Assembly: GCF_042666505.1 (NCBI RefSeq)
Contig: NZ_JBHTDN010000004.1
Coordinates: forward strand, 186,001-250,000
DNA length: 64,000 nt
Direction of reading: 5' to 3'
From: Parapedobacter sp042666505
GTDB lineage: Bacteria > Bacteroidota > Bacteroidia > Sphingobacteriales > Sphingobacteriaceae
Under the pieces are notes generated by a model. It searched no databases, was not told the DNA's origin, and saw only the letters and a program-made list of their open reading frames with translations. Shown one piece after another: positions 51,699 to 57,970 of this stretch. The translations under genes and the position numbers were made by a program. The stretch's first letter is position 1, and each line of letters starts with the position of its first letter.

Positions 51699-52286
51699 AT
51701 GAAGCTTGAACAACGAACCGACCAGGAACTCATCCGTCTTTATGTTGCTGGTGATGAGGCCGGCCTTGAGGTCTTAATTGATCGATATAAATCAAAGATA
51801 TATACATCCATTTATTTACTGGTGAAAGATGAGTATCTGGCCGAAGATATTTTCCAGGATGCTTTCATCAAGGTGATTAACACACTCAGAAACGGTCGGT
51901 ACAATGAGGAGGGTAAGTTTTTGCCCTGGGTTATGCGCATTGCGCATAACTTGGTCATTGACTATTACCGAAAGGAGCGCCGTACGCCGGTGGTCGTAAA
52001 CAGCGATGGATTTGATATTTTTGACGTGCTACACTTTACAGACGAAAGTGCGGAAACGCGTATGATCCGTGAGCAGACACATAAAGACCTGCGTAGGATG
52101 ATCCAGCTTCTACCGGACGACCAGAAGGAGGTGCTTATTATGCGACATTACGGCGAAATGAGTTTTAAAGAAATAGCCGATGTTACTCAGGTGAGCATCA
52201 ATACTGCTTTAGGTAGAATGCGTTACGCACTCAACAACCTCCGCAAAATGATGTATGGCAAGGAACTCGCCCTAAAAATCGGATGA
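51699..52286 (+). CDS. ECF-type sigma-70 family RNA polymerase sigma factor
   Basis: A 195-residue sigma factor with regions 2 and 4 only. Region 2 shows LIRLYVAGDEAGLEVLIDRY and YLAEDIFQDAFIKVINTL, with FLPWVMRIAHNLVIDYYRKE as the -10-recognition part. Region 4 has LLPDDQKEVLIMRHYGEMSFKEIADVTQVSINTALGRM, the HTH contacting -35/-33. No anti-sigma gene follows, which fits the stand-alone, conserved type seen in Bacteroidota rather than a SusCD-linked FecI system. It faces the 2H phosphoesterase 29 bases away. Confidence 0.92.
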   Translation: MKLEQRTDQELIRLYVAGDEAGLEVLIDRYKSKIYTSIYLLVKDEYLAEDIFQDAFIKVINTLRNGRYNEEGKFLPWVMRIAHNLVIDYYRKERRTPVVVNSDGFDIFDVLHFTDESAETRMIREQTHKDLRRMIQLLPDDQKEVLIMRHYGEMSFKEIADVTQVSINTALGRMRYALNNLRKMMYGKELALKIG

Positions 52287-52315
52287 TCGATTGTGTGATG
52301 ATCTGGATCGGGTCG

Positions 52316-52924
52316 TCACGCAAACAGTTTGCCTTGGGTGACTTTAGGTGATATGCCGAGAAAGTTTAACTTTTGGGCCACCGAATACGAAAAAGTGCCA
52401 GCCTTTCGTTTCAAAAGGATCATATTTTTTGCTTGAAAACTTCCGTGGTATCTGGTGCGATTCCAGATCGGCCAAATGGCTTCATGTTGAAGGGGCGTAA
52501 GGTTACGAGCAATGGTTATATGGGGCTTTGATACAAAATAAGGCGCAAATCCCTTCGTGTTTACGAACGGTCTGAGTTCCGCCCGGCGCAACGATATCAA
52601 CTGGCGTATGGGGTCGGTCGATTTGACATCGACGAATATGGTGTGTCCGAAACTGCCAAAGCCTTCCAGTTCTACATCGAAGGGTTTTGTGGCAGCCGCT
52701 AACCCCTGAAGCTGCCGGACAATATATTTTTCATAGGTGTCGTACTGTATAAACCGCATCAAGGTAATGTGGCCCTTGGAAACAATCGCATTGGGATAGC
52801 GGTGATTTTTTATAAAGTACTCCTTAAATGCCCGTATTTGCTTTTGTGCTTCAGCAATGGGTTCAATGATCAATAGGTATTCATACAAATGCAAACCGAA
52901 AGCAGGTTGAAGTGATGTAGCCAT
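52316..52924 (-). CDS. 2'-5' RNA ligase family / 2H phosphoesterase
   Basis: A 202-residue protein with two H-x-T motifs diagnostic of the 2H phosphoesterase fold: KGHITLMRFIQYD (~62-74) and KPHITIARNLTPL (~145-157). Family enzymes open or form 2',5' phosphodiester or cyclic-phosphate bonds in RNA or nucleotides. The rest is unremarkable and cytoplasmic. An AT-rich stretch of 83 bases separates it from the upstream GNAT gene on the same strand. Substrate unknown. Confidence 0.88.
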   Translation of the reverse strand: MATSLQPAFGLHLYEYLLIIEPIAEAQKQIRAFKEYFIKNHRYPNAIVSKGHITLMRFIQYDTYEKYIVRQLQGLAAATKPFDVELEGFGSFGHTIFVDVKSTDPIRQLISLRRAELRPFVNTKGFAPYFVSKPHITIARNLTPLQHEAIWPIWNRTRYHGSFQAKNMILLKRKAGTFSYSVAQKLNFLGISPKVTQGKLFA

Positions 52925-53007
52925 AATCTAATTTTTTTAGTAAAGATAAAAAGTCTCCAGCGCACTTCCAAGTTTTTCAATTCAAATTACTAAAAAAATT
53001 AACATAA

Positions 53008-53556
53008 TTACAGCGCTTTTCTGAAAAGGCGGATGTGGTTGCCGGATGGAAATAAAGGGTCGAATCCCATTTTTTCAGCAAATCGGCATGCAGGATAGTT
53101 CGAAGACGAGGTCGAGCACCGCATAGCGGTTATGTCATATGATTTCTTGGCAAATGTGACCACAAGCTGAAAAGCCGCGGCCATAATGCCGTTTCCCCAA
53201 TAGGAGGGGGCGAGGGATCCTCCAAATTCGATTTCGCGTGTTTCCCGGTTCCAATGGTGTAGCGCACAGTCGCCGACTACCGTACCAGGGTTATCTGTCA
53301 AACGGATGGTCCATAGCATTTCACACATTGAAACAACACGCTTTGTAAAGCATTCCGCCGTTTCATCGGGCTGTATAGCGGATTCGGAAGAACCATCGTA
53401 CGTCGCGAGTTCGGCATAAAGGTTATAAAGTGCATGATTATCCGCATGGGTTAATACATGAAGTTCGACGCCATTGCCCGATAATGTATGTGACTCATCG
53501 ATCTGAGCTACATCCATAGCGGTGCGCCGATATGGGGTCCGTTCGAAGAAAAGCAT
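53008..53556 (-). CDS. GNAT family N-acetyltransferase
   Basis: A 182-residue acyl-CoA-dependent acetyltransferase of the RimJ/RimL type. Seen: VELHVLTHADNHALYNLYAEL near the N-terminus, VVGDCALHHWNRETREIEFGGSL and the acetyl-CoA loop APSYWGNGIMAAAFQLVVTFA, followed by SSNYPACRFAEKMGFDP. The substrate (ribosomal protein N-terminus or small amine) is not determinable. Upstream DUF1801 gene ends 6 bases away, so the two are cotranscribed. An internal ATG 39 bases in is an alternative start. Confidence 0.88.
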   Translation of the reverse strand: MLFFERTPYRRTAMDVAQIDESHTLSGNGVELHVLTHADNHALYNLYAELATYDGSSESAIQPDETAECFTKRVVSMCEMLWTIRLTDNPGTVVGDCALHHWNRETREIEFGGSLAPSYWGNGIMAAAFQLVVTFAKKSYDITAMRCSTSSSNYPACRFAEKMGFDPLFPSGNHIRLFRKAL

Positions 53557-53562
53557 ATCGGC

Positions 53563-53964
53563 TCAATTTTTTTTGGATAGGGTCTTGGACATTGCTTTTT
53601 TTAGATTTTCATCCGCCCGCATCCTGACAAGTTTTGTGACCAAAGCTTCCGGGAACGGTTCGTCCCATGGGAACTGTATCGCACCTTTCGTTTGTTTGTA
53701 GCGGGAGAGGTCCTTCTTGAAGACTTCTTTAAGCGTCGCACTAGCGGGATAAAGTGCCCAATGATTTTTCCAGGCCGCGAAGTAGATCAATATTCCTTTA
53801 TAATGATAAGCGGGCATTTGGTAGCTGATGACTTCATCCGCGTCGGGTACTGTGTGTTTAATCGTTCTCCGAAGTTGGTCCAAAAGTGCTCTCTTGCTGT
53901 TGTCTGTGATGGTTGCGAGGTATTCATCAACAGTTTTAAAGCCATTGGTTTGAACATTTTCCAT
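53563..53964 (-). CDS. DUF1801 protein (YdhG/iron-chaperone-like)
   Basis: A 133-residue single-domain DUF1801 protein. Recognised by TVDEYLATITDNSKRALLDQLRRTI, VISYQMPAYHYKGILIYFAAWKNHWALYP and IQFPWDEPFPEALVTKLVRMR. The fold is a frataxin-like alpha/beta sandwich; YdhG-type members have been linked to iron delivery, but most are unassigned. First gene of the two-gene unit with the acetyltransferase. Confidence 0.87.
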   Translation of the reverse strand: MENVQTNGFKTVDEYLATITDNSKRALLDQLRRTIKHTVPDADEVISYQMPAYHYKGILIYFAAWKNHWALYPASATLKEVFKKDLSRYKQTKGAIQFPWDEPFPEALVTKLVRMRADENLKKAMSKTLSKKN

Positions 53965-54100
53965 TTTTTCCGTTAGCTGGAGATTTCCTTATACAAACAT
54001 AATCACTAATTTAAGATCCGAAGAAGGGAAGACATGACAATTTAAGGGGGAAAATGCGACAAAGCGCAAACAGTTAAGCCGTGTATTGAAGAGAAAGTGG

Positions 54101-54131
54101 TTTGCAGATTCAGCGGTTATCCGTATACTTG
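54101..54131 (+). promoter_or_regulatory. Promoter (-33 TTTG, 19 bp, -7 TATACTTG)
   Basis: TTTG (54101-54104) is followed after 19 bases by TATACTTG (54124-54131), one mismatch from TAnnTTTG. It lies 21 bases before the ATG of the lipoprotein gene. Confidence 0.6.
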
Positions 54132-54152
54132 CAGCATTTTTAATGACATATC

Positions 54153-55058
54153 ATGTTACCTTATCGATTTCTCATTCTTTCTTTTCTGTCCCTTTCTTTT
54201 CTGGCGTGTAAAAAAGATAAACCCACTGAAATTGCGGACCTGGTCTTTCCCTCTGACACCTATTATGTATCGAACGGCAGCGAACTCCAGCTTGATGTCC
54301 AGCAAGGCAATAAGAAATATCAATTGACCGTCGATGATGGGACTATGATCCAAGCCCAGGCCGATGGCTCGATATTGCCGGCTGGCCGTCTCATCCTGAA
54401 AGGGATGAAAAAAGGCAACACGGTTCTTCATGTGAAAGATGAGGTAAGCGGAAAGGAAGTTTCGTTAAAAATCGTTGTTGTCGATCCGTTTCGGTTACTG
54501 AAAATGTCGTCTCCCGTACCTGCAATTAAGGTAGCGCCACAAGTTTCGCAAGAAACACGGAATACCATTCGGGAGGAAGCGAAGGCGTTTGCTGATTTCG
54601 AACTGGAAAGTATACTTATCTTGCACCGAAATGCGGAACAACGTTTTTTTGTGTTTGAAAAGGGGAAAGAGCTAATAAAATCCAATGTAAAGCAATCCGG
54701 CACCTACGAATTGGTTTTTGACGCAGAAGGTGAGCAAAGGTTAACGCTTCATTTCGATGGAGCAAATACGCCGCTGACCCTTGGTGTCCGGGCTAACAGT
54801 TCATGGGCTACCCACCAACTCAGGGAATTTGCAGGAAGCAACCCGGCTGACCAGATCGCCGCAAAGCGCATGGGTACCATCCGTGCCGAGGTACCAGCCG
54901 AATATTTCGATCGCTTTTTTATAACCTACAAAGATCTGACCCAGCATTTTCTAGAGGCTTATCAGGATGTCGAGCTTGTCGAGCTGTATCAACAAATCGA
55001 AATATGGTCCGATTTCCAGAACTACGGTCTGAAGATCGGCGATGAGCTACTGGATTAA
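54153..55058 (+). CDS. Hypothetical lipoprotein
   Basis: A 301-residue secreted protein with a lipobox (LSLSFLACKKDK, Cys about residue 19). Residues ~30-110 have the beta-rich look of a bacterial Ig-like domain (LQLDVQQGNKKYQLTVDDGTMI, GMKKGNTVLHVKDEVSGKEV). The rest is a mixed alpha/beta region with no motif I recognise. Function unknown. It has its own promoter and converges on the CPBP protease gene (7-base gap). Confidence 0.75.
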   Translation: MLPYRFLILSFLSLSFLACKKDKPTEIADLVFPSDTYYVSNGSELQLDVQQGNKKYQLTVDDGTMIQAQADGSILPAGRLILKGMKKGNTVLHVKDEVSGKEVSLKIVVVDPFRLLKMSSPVPAIKVAPQVSQETRNTIREEAKAFADFELESILILHRNAEQRFFVFEKGKELIKSNVKQSGTYELVFDAEGEQRLTLHFDGANTPLTLGVRANSSWATHQLREFAGSNPADQIAAKRMGTIRAEVPAEYFDRFFITYKDLTQHFLEAYQDVELVELYQQIEIWSDFQNYGLKIGDELLD

Positions 55059-55065
55059 GTAAAGG

Positions 55066-55896
55066 CTACCTATTTCCAACGTTAGTATCGGCCGGGCGCT
55101 TATGGGCGGTGTTTTTTTTAACATACCATGCCGTACATACCAGAGCACTCAGCAGAACCGTTGCATGTAACAGCAACGCAATTTTGTCTGTTTTTTCCAT
55201 GAGCACTTGGGATGTACCGGATGGATAATTTAATTTCCAAAGCGCTCCGCCATTGCCCTTTAAGCCCACAGCATTTTGTAGAACATTCAGCGCAAAATGG
55301 ATTCCGGTTGGCATAGCGATTCCACGTGAATATAATGCTGCTAATCCGAACACGAATGCCCATACAAAGGGACCTGTAAGGGAAACGTACACGCTCCATC
55401 CATTAAGTATGTGATACGCTCCAAAGGAAACAGCAACTACAAGCTGGCTCATCCAGACACCGTAAGCGTTTTTGATTCGTATCTGCGGATAAGAACGGAA
55501 TCCTATTTCCTCCATCAGCGCTAGCGGAAAGATGGGAAGATAGACAAATAAAAACCGCAGGTCAAAGGGATCGGGATGGAAGTGCATCGTAAGCTCACTG
55601 AAGGACAGCAGGGTAAAAAGAATCCATATGAAAATCAGCGTTCCTATAAGGAAACCCGAAAAAAATCTGGATGGGGTTTTCCGTTCCCACATCAGACCAA
55701 TTGAGGCAAACGATTTCTTCTCGGTCTTTAAGAAGACCCACGCAATTAGCAGTCCTCCGAGTGATCCAAGAACTCCATATATCAGCATATCGTAAGTTGA
55801 GGGAAACATGTTACGTACAATCCCGCCTATAATGAGTGGTCCCATAAAAAGGAGCATAAACAGAATGCTCTTAACCAATGCAGCAGCTCTCGTCAT
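55066..55896 (-). CDS. CPBP family intramembrane glutamic endopeptidase (Abi-like)
   Basis: A 276-residue membrane protein with about eight helices. All CPBP motifs are present: EEIGFRSYPQIR (EExxxR, motif 1), VAVSFGAYHILNGW (FxxxH, motif 2) and HFALNVLQNAVG (HxxxN, motif 3). CPBP/Abi proteins are intramembrane proteases; in bacteriocin loci they serve as immunity or leader-processing proteins. It is divergent from the HTH gene and about 1.4 kb from the RiPP precursor, so a role in that locus is plausible but inferred. The start is just below a region with palindromes (55897-55987). Confidence 0.82.
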   Translation of the reverse strand: MTRAAALVKSILFMLLFMGPLIIGGIVRNMFPSTYDMLIYGVLGSLGGLLIAWVFLKTEKKSFASIGLMWERKTPSRFFSGFLIGTLIFIWILFTLLSFSELTMHFHPDPFDLRFLFVYLPIFPLALMEEIGFRSYPQIRIKNAYGVWMSQLVVAVSFGAYHILNGWSVYVSLTGPFVWAFVFGLAALYSRGIAMPTGIHFALNVLQNAVGLKGNGGALWKLNYPSGTSQVLMEKTDKIALLLHATVLLSALVCTAWYVKKNTAHKRPADTNVGNR

Positions 55897-55921
55897 GTAA
55901 CAAATGTAACACCCTAAAATC

Positions 55922-55949
55922 TAACGTTACGTGTCATTTATCAAATGAC
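55922..55949. promoter_or_regulatory. Candidate operator in the CPBP/HTH divergent region
   Basis: TAACGTTA (55922-55929) is a perfect 8-bp palindrome. GTCATTT-ATC-AAATGAC (55933-55949) is a 7+7 inverted repeat. Both lie midway between the divergent starts at 55896 and 55988 and are good candidates for binding by the HTH protein encoded next to them. Confidence 0.45.
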
Positions 55950-55987
55950 GTACAAACGGCGTATAGTGCCACCTGAAATTTCAACGT

Positions 55988-56395
55988 ATGCAACGTAACC
56001 ATTTACAGAATCTGGCCCAATCAATAAAAGAGAGCCGCATAAAAAAAAGATACACTCAGCGGGACCTTGCAGAAATCAGTGGCATTAGCTTACGATCGAT
56101 TCAGCGGATAGAGAATGCTGAAGTACTTCCACGATCCCATACATTGCGCGTATTAGCTGATCACCTCGATTTTTCCCTCGAACCGCAACCGTCATCCAGG
56201 GAGATTGTTCGTGGCCAACTTAACAATGCGCAAAAAATAATACTTTCCTTTAGCGTGGCGATGCTCTTGTTTTTGCTTGCAGGGGCTTATATTTTTCAGT
56301 CGACAAGATTTCCGGAAACGGAGTTGGAACTGGTTTTGTATATAGCAGGTTTCATTGGCATTTATGTAATAATTATCTTGGTGGTCTGGAAATAA
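55988..56395 (+). CDS. XRE-family HTH protein with two C-terminal membrane helices
   Basis: A 135-residue protein. Residues ~8-62 form a Cro/CI-type HTH (LAQSIKESRIKKRYTQRDLAEISGISLRSIQRIENAEV). Two hydrophobic segments follow (ILSFSVAMLLFLLAGAYIF and LYIAGFIGIYVIIILVVW). It is thus a membrane-tethered DNA-binding protein with the HTH in the cytoplasm. The divergent CPBP gene and the palindromes between them suggest local regulation. Release by proteolysis by the neighbouring intramembrane protease is an attractive but untested idea. Confidence 0.85.
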   Translation: MQRNHLQNLAQSIKESRIKKRYTQRDLAEISGISLRSIQRIENAEVLPRSHTLRVLADHLDFSLEPQPSSREIVRGQLNNAQKIILSFSVAMLLFLLAGAYIFQSTRFPETELELVLYIAGFIGIYVIIILVVWK

Positions 56396-56696
56396 AAATG
56401 GAAAGTAACCGCTAAAGAAAATCACATCCGTTGTGGTATACGTAATTCTTTATTTCGTAGCCATTACTCTGCATTTGGTTGAATTGAATAATGGATAAAC
56501 TTTTCGAAGTTTATTTTTGTCAGCAACATGAAGTAATACCGCATAATGGCTGCACGGACAGACGAAGGCGCTTAAGTTTATTACCGAATACCATTCCCGA
56601 CTTTCGCAATTGGGAATGGTATTCGCACTTGTTACGTTTCTTGAGAGTTTAAATTCTTCGCCGAATTAAATTTTAATAAGTGGCGATCATCAGATG

Positions 56697-57093
56697 TTAC
56701 GTCTGGTCTTGACTCCTTAAGAAAATTTTGATAATATCATCCGCATCCGATAACATCCAATTGTTCCTGCCAATATCAGCGACGAACGAACATAACTCAT
56801 CGATACTCGGATAATCTTCTTGTCCTATAAATAACCGGGCGTCATCAATGAGTATTCCATGTGCTAATGAAGTACCCGGTATTGTTCGAAATCTGCCTTA
56901 TTTTTCAAGAATAGCTGATAAGCCTCAAAATCGGCTTTTTCAAGCGACGACCAAATATTTTCTTAAACATAATGATTAATTTATTCACACATGTGGTTTT
57001 CTGAATATCGTCAAAGTTATACTTTATGGCTATCCAAGCCCTAGGAGCTTCTGCAAACTTAAGGACGAAATCTTTATCAATAGCGTGATAAAA
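56697..57093 (-). pseudogene. Frameshifted remnant of a small protein gene
   Basis: Reading leftward, three protein-like pieces lie in different frames. The first contains AIDKDFVLKFAEAPRAWIAI and KYNFDDIQKT. The second contains ENIWSSLEKADFEAYQLFLK and NKADFEQYR. The third contains GTSLAHGILIDDARLFIGQE, then PSIDELCSFVADIGRNNWML and IIKIFLRSQDQT, ending at TAA 56697. They join by at least two single-base-type shifts (near 56930 and 56875) and an upstream stop at 57094. The composition is that of a real acidic small protein of roughly 130 residues. Family not recognised; toxin-immunity proteins often look like this. Confidence 0.5.
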
Positions 57094-57153
57094 TCAAAAT
57101 TTTGTTACCAAACCGGGAAATGGAGCTATGAAAATGTAGTTGGGATCAACCAC

Positions 57154-57174
57154 GCGAAATTTCGCCGATTTCGC
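57154..57174. promoter_or_regulatory. 12-bp perfect palindrome plus repeated TTTCGC
   Basis: GCGAAATTTCGC (57154-57165) is a perfect palindrome. TTTCGC recurs at 57169-57174, then at 57269-57274 and 57283-57288, giving two pairs upstream of the precursor gene. Candidate sites for a LytTR or HTH regulator; unproven. Confidence 0.4.
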
Positions 57175-57324
57175 AACATTACTCGATTGGCTTTTAGCGC
57201 AATGTAGACGGTAGATTGCGATTTGTTGATTTAATCTTTGCCTTTGTAGCAAAGTTTTGTCCAAAATCTTTCGCAAATGCAGTTTCGCCTTGTCGATTTT
57301 GACAGACAATTAAATTCTAACGCT

Positions 57325-57501
57325 ATGGAAAGATTTAACATTGAGCAGATCAGCCAGTTTTTAACTGTTGAAAAAGTGGGTATCTGCAGCGCAGATCACC
57401 GCGAAGTCCGCGAAGGAACAGATTTTTGGGGAGATACGGAAACGATCAGCGGAATGACCATCAGTACGACGACCACCACTACCCGATTGAATTTACAATA
57501 A
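57325..57501 (+). CDS. Candidate RiPP precursor peptide (class I lanthipeptide-like leader, Thr-rich Cys-free tail)
   Basis: A 58-residue peptide. The leader begins MERFNIEQISQF; FNIE (residues 4-7) resembles the FNLD box that LanB dehydratases recognise in class I lanthipeptide leaders. The only Cys (C21) lies in the probable leader. The C-terminal part from about residue 32 contains twelve Thr/Ser, including six consecutive Thr at 48-53, and ends RLNLQ. There is no Cys in that tail, so lanthionine rings cannot form there. ATG 57325 was chosen; the frame extends upstream to 57277 without good support. A receiver gene starts 25 bases after the stop and the dehydratase gene follows. The product would be Dhb/Dha-rich if dehydrated. 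Confidence 0.7.
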   Translation: MERFNIEQISQFLTVEKVGICSADHREVREGTDFWGDTETISGMTISTTTTTTRLNLQ

Positions 57502-57526
57502 CGAAAAAACAATAGTTGACCCAAAA

Positions 57527-57970
57527 ATGGTACGGGGTAAGCCAAAGCAGTTTCAGGGCCTCTATCAAAGCAGGCACATCCGGAATTTTGGATGCCTTAT
57601 CGTTGAGCACGAGCCTTTGGTCATTGATATGATGAAAGACCTTGTTGGATCGCGGGATGATCTGAAGCTCTTGGGGGTGGTAACTGAAATGGAACAGCTT
57701 GCAAAAGTAACGGAAACCATAGTGCCGGAAATCATTTTCCTTGATTTGGTTATCCCATTGGGTAATTGCGGGGATTTTCACTTCGGAAAGCTCCCTAGTG
57801 AGTCAAGTATCGTGGTCGTGTCAGCAATCCCACTGAGCCACTATAAAAACAGATACCAACTTGCTAACCCGAGACAACTATATAAACCCGTTTCGTTGGA
57901 AAGATTTAACCGGTGTGTCGACGAAGTAATATTGGAACGCATTGAACAGCAAGATGGGCAGGGGGGTTAA
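57527..57970 (+). CDS. Stand-alone response-regulator receiver domain protein
   Basis: A 147-residue protein made only of a receiver (CheY-like) domain with a ~20-residue N-terminal extension. The phosphoacceptor Asp73 is in EIIFLDLVIP, and Ser99 and Lys120 (LYKPVSLERF) are in place. The acidic pocket is altered: CLIVEHEP gives Glu27-His28 where DD or ED is usual. It looks like the receiver half of a LytTR regulator without the DNA-binding half. It lies between precursor and dehydratase and overlaps the latter by 17 bases, so it is cotranslated with RiPP enzymes. A role as phosphate sink or as partner of the nearby kinase is inferred. Confidence 0.8.
   Translation: MVRGKPKQFQGLYQSRHIRNFGCLIVEHEPLVIDMMKDLVGSRDDLKLLGVVTEMEQLAKVTETIVPEIIFLDLVIPLGNCGDFHFGKLPSESSIVVVSAIPLSHYKNRYQLANPRQLYKPVSLERFNRCVDEVILERIEQQDGQGG

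Larger units (their letters stand above)
56396..57324. other. 929-base region without an intact gene, upstream of the RiPP precursor
   Basis: The region holds an inverted repeat GGGAATGGTATTCG-like sequence near 56595-56630 (ATTCCCGAC...GGGAATGGTATTC), the pseudogene at 56697-57093, a 12-bp palindrome at 57154, four TTTCGC boxes, and two mini-palindromes just upstream of the precursor gene. A 71-codon antisense frame at 57094-57309 lacks protein-like character and is probably not a gene. Confidence 0.6.

Noticed and set aside
57094..57309. 71-codon antisense frame upstream of the RiPP precursor
   Set aside because: It would overlap the precursor's promoter region, has a basic, low-information translation and shows no start signals. 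Its last part may be an upstream extension of the pseudogene, but the link is too weak.
57326..57910. A 14-base identity between the precursor start (57326-57339) and the end of the receiver gene (57897-57910)
   Set aside because: TGGAAAGATTTAAC occurs in both, but in unrelated protein contexts apart from ERFN, with no flanking similarity; probably chance.
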